64,000 bases of DNA from Flavobacterium macacae. Its GTDB lineage: Bacteria; Bacteroidota; Bacteroidia; Flavobacteriales; Flavobacteriaceae. The stretch is taken from the NCBI RefSeq assembly GCF_003865365.1, contig NZ_RQVR01000010.1:322-64321 (forward strand), in the 5' to 3' direction. A program made the position numbers and the translations under genes. The notes under the pieces were generated by a model, which saw only the letters and a program-made list of their open reading frames with translations, was not told the DNA's origin and searched no databases. Shown here one piece after another: positions 45,176-56,000 of the stretch (position 1 is the first letter of the stretch; the number at the start of each line of letters is the position of its first letter).

Positions 45176-46336
45176 ATGGGCGCACGTGCAGTTGGACATA
45201 TCGATATGGACACTTTTTTTGCTTCTTGTGAAGTGCTTGCAAATTCAAAATTGCAGGGATTGCCCGTGATTATTGGCAACGGCGAGCGTGGCGTGGTTGC
45301 CTCATGTACCTATGAGGCCAGACGCTTCAATGTCCGTTCTGGGATGGCATTAAAAATGGCCAAGGCGATGTGTCCGGACGCCATCCTGATAAAGGGTGAT
45401 ATGGAATATTACGCCAGGATGTCCAGGACGATTACCCAGATTATTGAGGAAAAAGCACCAGTGGTAGAAAAGGCAAGCATAGACGAATTCTATCTTGATG
45501 TTACGGGGATGGACAAGTTTCACGGCACCTACAGATGGATGGAAGAATTGGTGCAGTTGATCAGAAGAGAGACAGGGCTGCCCGGCAGCTTTGCGCTCTC
45601 CACAAACAAGACAGTGGCAAAGATCGCATCCGCGGAATCAAAGCCTGTAGGAAAGTTGCAGATTACCGAGGATATGGTGCAGCCCTTCCTGAATCCCCTT
45701 CCTATCAGAAGGATTCCACAGGTTGGTTCGGAGACCGCCGCGTTGCTCACCCGCATCGGCATCAGGACCATAGAGACCCTGGCCAGGATGCCGGTAAGGA
45801 TCCTGGAAGAACAGTTCGGGAAGAACGGCAGGACAATCTGGAGCAAGGCGAACGGCATCGACAACGCTCCTGTGGAGCCCTACAAGGAACAAAAATCGAT
45901 TTCCAGGGAACAGACATTTGAATCCGATACCATAGATGTTTCCATGATGCTTGTGCTCCTGTCGAAGATGGTCGAGGAACTGGCGCATCAGCTCCGGGAG
46001 CAAACCTGGCTGGCCGGGACGGTTTCGGTAAAGATAAAATATTCAGACATGGATACCCAGACAAGGCAATCCTCGTTGGCATACACTTCGGCGAACCACA
46101 AACTGGATGCGGTAGCCCGGGATTTGTTCTTCAAGTTGTACACCAGGCGCATACGGGTGCGATTGATCGGCATTACCTTTACAAAACTTGTACGAGGTAC
46201 CTACCAGATCAACATGTTCGAGGATACCGAACAGATACTCAAGCTCTACTTGGCCATGGACAGGATGAAAAACAAGCACGGGATTCATGCGGTTACCCGC
46301 GGTGTGGGCTTCGATCTCAAAATGCGCAGGAGATAA
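45176..46336 (+). CDS. dinB: Y-family DNA polymerase IV
   Basis: Translesion polymerase of 386 residues. The first catalytic Asp pair is in GHIDMDTFFASCE (about residues 7-19) and the second site is KASIDEFYLDVTG (about 100-112). The little-finger domain follows, with no obvious beta-clamp-binding motif like QLSLF at the end (it ends in RGVGFDLKMRRR). The stop codon overlaps the dnaE start (TAATG), so it is translated together with dnaE. It is divergent from the S24 repressor, like an ImuB-DnaE2 type damage cassette, though this protein resembles DinB with an intact SIDE active site. Confidence 0.9.
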   Translation: MGARAVGHIDMDTFFASCEVLANSKLQGLPVIIGNGERGVVASCTYEARRFNVRSGMALKMAKAMCPDAILIKGDMEYYARMSRTITQIIEEKAPVVEKASIDEFYLDVTGMDKFHGTYRWMEELVQLIRRETGLPGSFALSTNKTVAKIASAESKPVGKLQITEDMVQPFLNPLPIRRIPQVGSETAALLTRIGIRTIETLARMPVRILEEQFGKNGRTIWSKANGIDNAPVEPYKEQKSISREQTFESDTIDVSMMLVLLSKMVEELAHQLREQTWLAGTVSVKIKYSDMDTQTRQSSLAYTSANHKLDAVARDLFFKLYTRRIRVRLIGITFTKLVRGTYQINMFEDTEQILKLYLAMDRMKNKHGIHAVTRGVGFDLKMRRR

Positions 46337-49300
46337 TGTTCCTTAACTGCCACTCCTACCACAGCCTGCGCTACGGGACTATTTCCGTAGAAGAGCTGGT
46401 CCGATCAGCCGCACAGTGCGGGGTGACGGCATTGGCCCTGACGGACATTAACACGGTCACCGGCATCTATGAATTCTACAGAAGTTGCAATGCGTCGGGC
46501 ATAAAGCCGCTTGTTGGAATCGAATTCAGAAACGGCGGCAGCTGCCAGTTCATAGGGCTTGCAAAAAATGCGGATGGGGTTGCGGAAATGAACCGATTCC
46601 TTACCGGGCACAATTTTAAGAAATCAGAGATACCGGCAACGCCATCGGGCTTTGAAAATACCTTTGTCGTCTATCCTGTGACAAATATTCCTGATTGCCT
46701 CGGTGATGACGAGTATGTGGGCATCCGTCCCGATCAGCTTTACCAGCTTTTCAGACCGGAACTTCGGAAACTGATTTCGAAGATGGTGATGCTTCATCCG
46801 GTGACGCTAACGTCTCCTGAAGATATCGACCTGCACAGGATACTGCGGGCAATCGACGGCAACAAGCTCCTTTCCATGCTCAGGGATGAGGATTGCTGCG
46901 GCGCTGATGAAGTGCTGTTTTCGCAGACGGAACTGGAAGGGAGATATTGCGAATATCCCCAGATTGTCGCAAATACACGCAGGCTGGTCAGCGAATGCAA
47001 CTATGTATTTGATTTTTCGGAACCCAAAAACAAGAAGTACTACATGGGATCAAGGGAATCCGATATCCGGCTTTTGACCTCTCTGGCGATGAAGGGCCTT
47101 GATTGGAGATACGGTGCGGACAGCACCGAAGCCCGGGCGCGGGTTGAGAAAGAACTTGCGGTAATCGACCAGTTGGAATTTAGTGGCTACTTCCTGATAA
47201 CCTGGGACATCGTCCAGTACAGCACGCGGCGGGGATTCATACACATCGGCCGCGGCAGCGGCGCCAATAGCATTATCGCCTACTGCCTGGGCATAACCGA
47301 CATATGTCCGCTGGAACTGGATCTGTACTTTGAGAGGTTTCTAAACGTCAACCGCAAAAGTCCGCCGGATTTTGACATAGACTGGTCCTGGAAGGAACGC
47401 GATGAGATACTGACCTACATCTTTACAAAATACGGAAGGGATCACGTTGCGTTCACCGGAACCAATGTGGAATTCAAGTACCGCTCGATAATGCGCGAGG
47501 TCGGCAAGGTCTTCGGATTGCCCAAAGCAGAAATTGATTTCCTGGCAAATAACCCGATGGATATCCATGACGGCAATCCGGTTGTAAAGGATATCCACAG
47601 GTTTGGACGCATGCTGGAAAAATTTCCAAACCAGCGGAGCATGCATTCCTGCGGGGTGCTCATTTCTGAGAAGCCCATCACCTGCTATTCCGCCCTGGAG
47701 ATGCCCCCGAAACAATTTCCAATAGTACAATTCGACATGCATACTGTTGAAGAAATCGGATTGGAGAAGTTTGACATACTCAGCCAGCGTGGGATCGGCA
47801 GCATAATGGATGCGGTGCAGCTGATAAGGCGCAACCGTAATGTCGATATTGACATTACCGATACGAAGCTTACAAAGAACGAATCAGAGTGCAACCAATA
47901 TCTGGGACGTGGCCAGACCATTGGCTGCTTCTATATTGAGAGCCCTGCCATGCGGGGACTGCTGCGCCGACTCAAATGCGACAATTACAAGACCCTGGTG
48001 GCGGCTTCCTCCATCATTCGCCCCGGGGTCGCACAGTCGGGCATGATGAAGGAATACATCTTCCGCCACAACTATCCCGACAGGTTCGAATACTTCCACC
48101 CGGTTTTTGAGGAACAGCTCGGAGAGACCTATGGGATAATGGTCTACCAGGAAGACGTGATCAAGATTGCGCTGCACTACGGAGGCCTGCCCGCATCGGA
48201 CGGCGATATACTGCGACGCGCAATGAGCGGCAAGGGGCGTTCGAAGGCGCAACTGGACAGGATAAGGGGAGATTTTCTGAGATGCTGTAGAGAGAAAGGA
48301 CATCCCGATGCACTAAGCGAGGAGATCTACAGACAGATCGAATCCTTTGCGGGCTACTCCTTCTGCAAAGCGCATTCCGCTTCCTATGCTGTGGAAAGCT
48401 ACTGGAGCCTCTACCTGAAGGTGTATTTCCCAATTGATTTTATGACTGCCGTGATCAATAACGACGGGGGATTCTATCGGACCGAAGTCTACGTGCATGA
48501 GGCCAGGATGTCGGGAGCGGCTATCCACAACCCCTGCGTGAACAACAGTATCTTTGAAACCACACTCTATGGCGACGACATCTACCTTGGATTCAAGCAC
48601 CTGAAGAGCCTCAGGAACGAGACAGCCATCAGCATAGAAGGTGAAAGGGAAAGCAATGGACAATTCGTATCCCTGGAGGACTTCATCAGCAGGGTGCCGA
48701 TAGGGATCGAATCGGTACAGATCCTGATCTTTATCGGAGCCTTCCGGTTCACGGGAATCGGTAAGAATGAATTGATACTTAAGGCGCGGCAGATACTCAA
48801 CAACTACAGAAGGAACCCCGGCGCCATGCTGCTCTTTGAAGAGCCGCAGGTGGAGTTTGAAATTCCCGTATTGGAGCGTTCGCCATTGGAAGATGCCTAC
48901 GATGAGATCGAACTGCTTTCCTTCGCCACGTCCTTCACTCCTTTCGACCTGCTGAAAACAAAGTATCGCGGTGAGGTCATGGCCAAAGAACTGCACAAGT
49001 TCCACAAGCAGAAAATCCGTATGGTGGCCTATCTTATTTCCCGGAAGCACGTCCCGACAAAAAAGGGGACGATGTATTTCGGAACCTGGGTCGACGTGGA
49101 AGGCAATTATTTTGACACTGCTCATTTTCCGGACTGCCTTCAGGAATCGCCTTTCAGGGGCGGGGGCTGCTATCTTTTTGAAGGTATCGTCGAGGTTGAC
49201 TACCACTTCCCTACCATAACCGTAACCCGGATGGGAAAACTCGCTTTTATACCGGATCCAAGGTACGAGCAGCACCGCAGCCAGCAATTCAAGGTATACG

Positions 49301-49512
49301 ATCTGATAAATGAGGACGTCAGCATGACCCAGCGGGCACCCTACCCGCAGGAACACGAAATCAACCTGCCGCGGTACAGGATGGCAGACGGGGAATTACA
49401 GGATGGCGTCCATCCTATCCCAAAAAATATTCGGAGTTTTATGGAGAAACTATTTATAAATGGTAATTTCGCCACTGACGGCAAAGGCCGAATTTTAAAG
49501 AATAATGGCTGA
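46336..49512 (+). CDS. dnaE: second DNA polymerase III alpha subunit, DnaE2-like (error-prone)
   Basis: C-family DNA polymerase of 1,058 residues, shorter than a replicative flavobacterial DnaE (about 1,500). The PHP domain is degenerate: the opening reads NCHSYHSLRYG, and the second motif is ALALTDINT where the usual TDH is TDI. The polymerase core is intact: PPDFDID (about residue 343-349) and GLEKFDILSQRG (about 476-487) hold the three Asp residues. The protein ends in an OB-like region. Together with dinB and the S24 repressor it resembles damage-inducible mutagenesis cassettes, so this is probably the error-prone type. Confidence 0.88.
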   Translation: MFLNCHSYHSLRYGTISVEELVRSAAQCGVTALALTDINTVTGIYEFYRSCNASGIKPLVGIEFRNGGSCQFIGLAKNADGVAEMNRFLTGHNFKKSEIPATPSGFENTFVVYPVTNIPDCLGDDEYVGIRPDQLYQLFRPELRKLISKMVMLHPVTLTSPEDIDLHRILRAIDGNKLLSMLRDEDCCGADEVLFSQTELEGRYCEYPQIVANTRRLVSECNYVFDFSEPKNKKYYMGSRESDIRLLTSLAMKGLDWRYGADSTEARARVEKELAVIDQLEFSGYFLITWDIVQYSTRRGFIHIGRGSGANSIIAYCLGITDICPLELDLYFERFLNVNRKSPPDFDIDWSWKERDEILTYIFTKYGRDHVAFTGTNVEFKYRSIMREVGKVFGLPKAEIDFLANNPMDIHDGNPVVKDIHRFGRMLEKFPNQRSMHSCGVLISEKPITCYSALEMPPKQFPIVQFDMHTVEEIGLEKFDILSQRGIGSIMDAVQLIRRNRNVDIDITDTKLTKNESECNQYLGRGQTIGCFYIESPAMRGLLRRLKCDNYKTLVAASSIIRPGVAQSGMMKEYIFRHNYPDRFEYFHPVFEEQLGETYGIMVYQEDVIKIALHYGGLPASDGDILRRAMSGKGRSKAQLDRIRGDFLRCCREKGHPDALSEEIYRQIESFAGYSFCKAHSASYAVESYWSLYLKVYFPIDFMTAVINNDGGFYRTEVYVHEARMSGAAIHNPCVNNSIFETTLYGDDIYLGFKHLKSLRNETAISIEGERESNGQFVSLEDFISRVPIGIESVQILIFIGAFRFTGIGKNELILKARQILNNYRRNPGAMLLFEEPQVEFEIPVLERSPLEDAYDEIELLSFATSFTPFDLLKTKYRGEVMAKELHKFHKQKIRMVAYLISRKHVPTKKGTMYFGTWVDVEGNYFDTAHFPDCLQESPFRGGGCYLFEGIVEVDYHFPTITVTRMGKLAFIPDPRYEQHRSQQFKVYDLINEDVSMTQRAPYPQEHEINLPRYRMADGELQDGVHPIPKNIRSFMEKLFINGNFATDGKGRILKNNG

Positions 49513-49936
49513 CAATAAAGACTTGATTAGATTCCTCGCAGCACAGAACCAGGTGTACCTAAAGGCACTTTCCGAAATAAGGAAAGGTTCCAAGTCCACA
49601 CATTGGATGTGGTTCATATTTCCACAATTAAAAGGACTTGGAAGAAGCGAGAATGCAAGATATTTTGGGATCAGGGACATGCAGGAAGCTACCGCCTATC
49701 TTCATCATCCGATACTGGGCAAGCACCTGGTGGAGATCAGCCTCGCATTGCTTAACGTCAATGGCAGGACTTCTTTGCAGATATTCGGGCCTACGGACAA
49801 TCTCAAGCTCCGATCGTGCATGACGCTATTTTCGAATGTCGAAAATGCTGATCCCGTCTTTAGGCTGGTACTGGAAAAATATTTTGATGGGGCCCTTGAC
49901 CGTAAAACACTAGAGTTGCTTAACCAACAATTCTAG
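49505..49936 (+). CDS. DUF1810 family protein
   Basis: Cytoplasmic protein of 143 residues that I recognise as DUF1810; family segments are KSTHWMWFIFPQLKGLG (about 30-46), the ARYFGI motif and FGPTDNLKLRSCMTLF (about 94-109). Function unknown. The ATG at 49505 overlaps the end of dnaE by eight bases, so it is the third gene of the dinB operon. Downstream about 180 bases of AT-rich sequence without a gene separate it from the next gene. Confidence 0.85.
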   Translation: MADNKDLIRFLAAQNQVYLKALSEIRKGSKSTHWMWFIFPQLKGLGRSENARYFGIRDMQEATAYLHHPILGKHLVEISLALLNVNGRTSLQIFGPTDNLKLRSCMTLFSNVENADPVFRLVLEKYFDGALDRKTLELLNQQF

Positions 49937-50118
49937 AACGGCAGGTGTATGGGTAGGAATATGACAGATCATTCTTAGTACATTAAGTAAAATTGCGACA
50001 GGTATATTTCTGGAACCATTGCCAATATAGTGCAATCGGCTTGCGGTAATTAAACTCGCATAGGGCTTGACTCGACCCAATAATTTGGAAGCAATAATTT
50101 TCAAATACAATAAAAAGC

Positions 50119-50808
50119 ATGGAACGAAGAAAACAGACACCCCCTCCAAAATTGCATATAGAGAGGCATCCATTCAACAGCAATGTGGGGGCACTTTCAA
50201 TCGGACATAATACTTCCAGAATTATTGTGGGAACCTTTCCTGCGTACGAGGTGGTAAATAGCAAATCTGTCCAGATGAATTTCTATTACGGAAGCCGAGA
50301 TAACAGCTTCTGGGACTTGTTGCAGGAGGCTATGGGAAAAAGTTTTGAAATCGATGAGGAAGTGGTTCAGGATTTTCTGATGGAAAACAAAATTGGCATA
50401 ATCGATATGATAGAAAAATGCTACCGGAAAGTCAACCGCAGCTCTAAAGACAAGGATCTTGCCATAGTGGAGCAACTTGATTTCATTCATTTAATACAAA
50501 ATTGTCCGTGCAGGTCCTTCTATACTACCAGTAAAATGGTGACTTCACTCATACTGAAACAGCTCAGACCGGTGGTCCGTGATCTGCACTCTAAAACAAC
50601 TGAACATAATGGATTTCCGTGCCTGGAGGTTAGTTTTTGTTTTCTGCTTGATGGAAATCAGTATAAGATATATATCTTCAATCTTTACTCACCGGGTCCA
50701 AATGGGCTACGGGGCATGCAGAAAGGATTGAATGGAGACGGTAGAACAGACCTATCAGCTGTCGACATTCGGAAAATGCAATACTCAAAACTTATGTCGA
50801 ATCATTAA
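50119..50808 (+). CDS. uracil-DNA glycosylase-fold protein
   Basis: Protein of 229 residues. The segment IIVGTFPAYEVVNSK (about residues 34-48) followed by NFYYGSRDNSFWDLL is the pattern of the uracil/mismatch DNA glycosylase superfamily (motif A GxxP plus the aromatic YY/FW region), and LYSPGPNGLRG (about 199-209) sits where the second catalytic motif falls. The common catalytic His is not in its expected form (YSPGP rather than HPSP), so activity may be changed. It begins a row of three same-strand genes ending at 52903. Confidence 0.65.
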   Translation: MERRKQTPPPKLHIERHPFNSNVGALSIGHNTSRIIVGTFPAYEVVNSKSVQMNFYYGSRDNSFWDLLQEAMGKSFEIDEEVVQDFLMENKIGIIDMIEKCYRKVNRSSKDKDLAIVEQLDFIHLIQNCPCRSFYTTSKMVTSLILKQLRPVVRDLHSKTTEHNGFPCLEVSFCFLLDGNQYKIYIFNLYSPGPNGLRGMQKGLNGDGRTDLSAVDIRKMQYSKLMSNH

Positions 50809-50818
50809 AAAAAGAGAG

Positions 50819-51844
50819 ATGGATAATCTTTTCAAATCATATGGCTCAATTCCCGTTGATCAATGGGACTATTATTTCGATATTGACGAACAGGTCAGGA
50901 TTCCGTTCCCTTTTACAGGTGAGCCAGCGGAGCATAATTATTTTATACGGGAGTATTTCACGCGCGGCGGTAAGGCGGAGGCGATGGAATCTGTAGCTCT
51001 CAGTTTTGATAATCTTCGGTTGCCAAACCATATCAATTCTGTTTTCTTTCTTGGAATTATGGTCTATAACAATACATCCCTTCACAGGAAATACAAACTT
51101 GAGAACAATGCCCCCGGATATAAGAGCTTCCCCTTTATTTGGTTTCTGATTGCGCTTTATCACGATAATGCTTACGAAATGGAAGGACGGGACAAATTGG
51201 TCGAAATCCAAAGCGTGGAAGAACTATGCCGCCATTTCGATATCGCGGAGCTGCTGCTTGATAAGATAGTTGATTGCAGGTACCGGGCCCTGCTGGATTC
51301 ACGACGAAATTATTTTTTATATCGGAAAAGGGTATCCGGCGTTGTTGACCACGGCATACTGGGCAGCATCTTGCTGTATGATAGGTTGGTCAAGATCAGG
51401 GCTGAGAAGAAAAAGGAAAACAAGGGCAACAGGTTTTGGGGACGTAAGCTGGTGAACCAATACCTGAAAGCCGCAAACGCCATATCGTTGCATAACATAT
51501 GGATGCCCACGCGAGCTACCGAGCAGATATACAGGGATAACAATCTGGAGATGCTTATTGGGATTCAAAAAGTTAGATTCCTTGATTTCCCGCTTTTCTA
51601 TATCCTGGCTGTTATCGATACCATCGAACCACTCAAAATCTACAAGGACCTGAAACTGCCGGATATTAAGATACTTACCGAAATATGCATAGAATTTAAA
51701 AAAGATGGTATCTCCCTGTTGAAACAAGAAGGATCTGATCTGGACTTCTCGCGGTTGATAGATAAAGCGCGAAGCCTAGAAAACTGGATAGATATCGGTG
51801 TTCGTGCTGAATCAGATCTTGTGGAAATAACTTTTCATTACTAG
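50819..51844 (+). CDS. HD-superfamily-like phosphohydrolase
   Basis: Protein of 341 residues from the ATG at 50819; the longer reading from 50732 overlaps the upstream gene by 77 bases and is rejected. The arrangement of possible metal ligands follows the HD superfamily: NHIN (about residue 61), the adjacent His-Asp in ALYHDNAYEME (about 107-117), DHGILGSILLYD (about 175), SLHNIW (about 224) and AVIDTIEP (about 262). HD proteins act on nucleotides, nucleic acids or cyclic nucleotides; substrate unknown. It starts 10 bases after the glycosylase-like gene. Confidence 0.65.
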   Translation: MDNLFKSYGSIPVDQWDYYFDIDEQVRIPFPFTGEPAEHNYFIREYFTRGGKAEAMESVALSFDNLRLPNHINSVFFLGIMVYNNTSLHRKYKLENNAPGYKSFPFIWFLIALYHDNAYEMEGRDKLVEIQSVEELCRHFDIAELLLDKIVDCRYRALLDSRRNYFLYRKRVSGVVDHGILGSILLYDRLVKIRAEKKKENKGNRFWGRKLVNQYLKAANAISLHNIWMPTRATEQIYRDNNLEMLIGIQKVRFLDFPLFYILAVIDTIEPLKIYKDLKLPDIKILTEICIEFKKDGISLLKQEGSDLDFSRLIDKARSLENWIDIGVRAESDLVEITFHY

Positions 51845-51895
51845 CCGGGCAAGATTCAAAATTGCTGTGGCTTAAAACCGATACACATTAGATAA

Positions 51896-52903
51896 ATGGA
51901 TTTTAATTTTTTTACAGTTCTGGAAAAAGATAACAAGGAACTGATTCACTCTTCCTTCATGCGATTTTTGCTTGGTGAGGACAGTAGGTTTGCCGAAAAA
52001 TTTCTCGGCATTGAAGCCTTCGGTCCCCAGAAAGTCATCTCTCTGGAAAAATCATACCTGTTGGATATACGTGGCAAGAATAGACGTTGCAGGCTCGACA
52101 TAGAAATCGTTGACGGACAACGTATCATTATAATTGAAAATAAATTCAAATCTTTTCCTGATACCGCGCAGCTGGCGCATTATGATCAGGTACTGGACTG
52201 CCAGCATCCTGGTAAGCATCAAGTCAAATTCCTATTGTGCTTTGACAAGAACCTCTTTGCTGGTCATGGGGATTGGATTGTGAAAGATTACAGCGATCTG
52301 TCTATCTATTTAGCGGAATATCTTGATGGAATGGACAATGGCGACAAGAAACTTTTTATAACACATTATTACAGTTTTTTAAAGGATTACCTGCAGAAAT
52401 ATGAGACCTATTTAAAATCTTCATCCTGCATATTCTTGAACCAGTCTGAGAACGAGAATAAATTCTGGCTCAGGTTGCTCTATTCACATTTGAAAATAAG
52501 ACTTGACCGATATTTTGCGGAAAAGGGTATGACTGTAGGAATAGGCTTTGGAAATGGAAATGCAAGTATTCCACTGATGGATATAGTACCCGAACACTGG
52601 ATCCTGAATGATCAAAGATTGCTTTTGCAGGTTCAAAACGGCGAGCTCAAATTTTATGGGCTTACAAAGGATAAGGTATTTCTAAATGAAATAATTGCAT
52701 TTTCAAGATCAGTCATCAATAATGTCGAGTTTAAGAAGATGACAAGCCGTAAGGAGAATACGGCATTTATATTCAAGCTCAATATTCACAATCCATTACA
52801 ACAAGGCCAGGATTTTAATCTGGATTATATTTATGAAATTGTTATACGGTTTCTAGAAATCATAGAAGAAAGGATAATCGTTCCATATCTTTTAAAAAGC
52901 TGA
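51896..52903 (+). CDS. PD-(D/E)XK nuclease family protein
   Basis: Protein of 335 residues with a nuclease core near the N-terminus: the opening KDNKELIHSSFMRFLLG is the helical lead common in this group, then RLDIEIVDGQRIIIIENKFKS (about residues 65-85) with the Asp and Glu-x-Lys catalytic triad, and the helix TAQLAHYDQVL. The remaining 200 residues are of unknown fold. Third in the three-gene row; gap to the HD-like gene is 51 bases. Such nucleases are common effector parts of defence systems (inference). Confidence 0.75.
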   Translation: MDFNFFTVLEKDNKELIHSSFMRFLLGEDSRFAEKFLGIEAFGPQKVISLEKSYLLDIRGKNRRCRLDIEIVDGQRIIIIENKFKSFPDTAQLAHYDQVLDCQHPGKHQVKFLLCFDKNLFAGHGDWIVKDYSDLSIYLAEYLDGMDNGDKKLFITHYYSFLKDYLQKYETYLKSSSCIFLNQSENENKFWLRLLYSHLKIRLDRYFAEKGMTVGIGFGNGNASIPLMDIVPEHWILNDQRLLLQVQNGELKFYGLTKDKVFLNEIIAFSRSVINNVEFKKMTSRKENTAFIFKLNIHNPLQQGQDFNLDYIYEIVIRFLEIIEERIIVPYLLKS

Positions 52904-53060
52904 ATTAGATAAAGGCTGCATATTATTGCCACGTTACTGCAAAATTTTCACTTCTAATTTGATTATAATAGTCCTTCCGAAAACGTCAAATTTTGTCTCT
53001 GCCACTAATTTTTTAATGAAGTAAATAGTTCCGATATTTACCGCATTAAAAAAAATAAAA

Positions 53061-56000
53061 ATGGCTAATGATCTGGTTGGATATTCTAGGGCTGGTGATG
53101 TGTTCCACTACCGTTGGGCTGCAAGGAGATGCTTAGGGCTGGTTCTGCCTAATTCTGCTTTAAAAAAAGTAATTATTGAAGGTTCTGCAGATTTGGATAA
53201 GGCAGGAGAATATGTTATCGATGTTGCGGAATACAGTGATAATATTGTTGGTAATGAAAAAATCAATTACTATCAACTTAAACATTCGACCGTTCAAAAA
53301 GAAAAACCCTTTAAGTTAAGCGATTTTAAAAAAACGCTGGAGGGTTTTGCCTTAAGATACACTCAACACTCTAGAAAAAAGGAAAATTTTGACTTCCAAT
53401 TCACGATAATAACAAATAGAAAAATAGACGATTCCTTAAAAGACGGTATAGTTGCTGTAGCGGAAAATAGATCTGTCAACAAAGCTTTTCTAAATACGCT
53501 GATAAGATATACCAAACTATCTGGCCCCCAACTTCAGAAATTTTGCTGCAAGTTTGTTTTTCAAGACGGCGAAGGAGATTACAATGTACAGAAAGACGAA
53601 TTAAAAGTTGAAATAAATCAATTAATAACGGGTGCCACAGACAATTCACATCTCGCAAGCCTTACTTCGCTGATTCAGGAAAAGGTGCTTCCTGACTCTA
53701 ACGGAACAGTTTTAAAAGAAGATATCTTGCGCTGTTTTGGAATTACCTCTGAAAAGAAATTGTATCCTGCCGAGACTGTCTGGGAAGAAATAGACAAGAC
53801 GATCATACGCGAGCAACATAATGATTTAAAAAACAAGATTTTAGCATCCGTAAATCCGGTTATAATACATGCGGCTGGCGGCGTGGGAAAATCTGTCTTC
53901 ACGAGGCAGCTCGTAAAATCACTTTCCGGAGGGTCGCTCGCAATAGCATATGATTGCTTTGGGGCGGGAAGCTATCGAAACCGAAGCACTACACGACATT
54001 TGCACCGGACCGCGTTAGTACAAATAGCCAATGAGCTTGCTACAAAGGGATTATGTGACCCACTGCTAGTGATGGATACAACCCTGAACAATGATATAAT
54101 GAGGGATTTTCTTCAACGTATCGGTTCCGCTGCAAACTCACTGCGACAATCGGAAAATTCAGCAAATCTGGTAATAATCATCGACGCGGCAGATAATGCG
54201 GAGATGGCTGCAAGAGAATTCAGCGATATTTGTTTTGCACATGAATTGATAAGGGAAAAATTATCACCTGGTTGTAAAATAGTTTTTCTGTGCAGAACTG
54301 AAAGGATTGATTTATTAGAACCATTAAGTACAAATGATAAGTTTGAACTTGAGCCTTTTTCTAAAGATGAAACAGAAGAAAATTTAAAGAACCATTACCC
54401 AGATGCAACCGAACAGGATGCAATGGAATTTCATAGGTTAACTAACGGCAATCCTCGTGTTCAAGCTAATGCATTAGATGCCAAATTCATTTCGGAATCC
54501 GCATTACTTACAAGTCTTGGACCCTCAGGAAGCACCGTTGAAAGTCAAATAGAATTACAATTGGAACGTGCCGTATCAAAGACGAAGGATATTTTGCCTA
54601 CACAGTTCCATAGTCACATTGATTCAATCTGTCTAGGGCTGGCCAGTCTGACACCACACATCCCGATTGAAATATTAGCAAAGGCTTCCAACGTTGACAT
54701 TGATTCGGTAAAAAGTTTTGTCGCCGATATCGGGCGGCCGTTATGGATATCTGATGATTCCGTGCAATTCAGGGATGAGCCAACCGAAACCTGGTTCAGG
54801 AAAAAATTCTGTCCCAGGACAGCTGATTTTAAAAAATATATCACTGCCCTTGAACCATTAGCAGAAAATTCAGCATATGCAGCCCTGATGTTGCCACAAT
54901 TATATTTACAGGCAGAGCAATATTCAAAACTTATTGATATTGCATTGTCAGATAAATATTTGCCAAATGAAAATCCGATCGATTCAAGAAACGTTCGTGT
55001 ATATCGATTACAATTTGCTTTCAAAGCATCCCTAAAACTCAAGCAATATAATGACGCCGTAAAATTGGCAATGCGGGCGGGCGAAGAAGTTGCAGGAGAC
55101 GAACGCCAATTGAAACTGTTACAGGAAAATATTGATCTTCTTGTTTTATTACAGAGCGAAGAAAAAGTAAAAGAAATTGCCTTTAAACGATTACTCAAAG
55201 GAAAATGGAACGGCTCGGAAAATATTTTCAGCGCATCCCTTTTATCTTCTATAGAGGATTATAGAGGTGAGTCGAGAGGCTTTTTACGCGCTGCAGACAA
55301 CTGGCTGGATATTTACTTCACTGAAGCAAAGAAAATCAAAAAGGATTACAATAACGAAAATAAACTTGAGGATGGTGACATTCTTGAACTAGCATATGCA
55401 CACCTGAACGTTAATAGTGTAGACGGATGCCTTAAATTCTTATCACGGCTGAAGCCACCCTTGGCTGTTTTCAGGATAATGGCCAATTTAACCTCTCGTT
55501 TGATTGATACCAGCCGATACGAATTGATTGACGAAATGCTGTCCAAGTGCACAAAAAATATCTATTTCTTTGTTGCCATTACAAGTGAACTGGCAAAGAT
55601 TGGAAAGTTTCCTGTCAATGATATTCTTGAAAAGGCCCTTGAAATGCTTAGCAACCAGAGGACCAGAATTAAGCTGCCCAAACAAATATTCGAAGATAAT
55701 ATCACCCCTTCCATTCTATCATTCCTAGAAGCTTGTATTTATCGAACGCTCCCTAATGAAAAAATACTCAAGGCCTTACAATTCTATGTTGCTGAAGAAG
55801 CATCACAAATGGTTTACAGCTCGCATTCCACTAATGAGCGTGACACATTTTTAAGAGCTCTGGCATTACGCTCATTCATTTCTAAATCGACAGAGCTGAC
55901 GATTGAAAATATTTTACCATCCAAATTAAAATCGAAAGATAAAAATTACGAAAACGCTGAAAATATTAAAGAATTCGAGCAAATAATTATGGGCTTGGAA

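Noticed and set aside
48313..49356. 347-residue open frame on the minus strand opposite dnaE
   Set aside because: It is a shadow of the DnaE frame in GC-rich sequence; the protein lacks any domain and the plus-strand gene has clear polymerase motifs.
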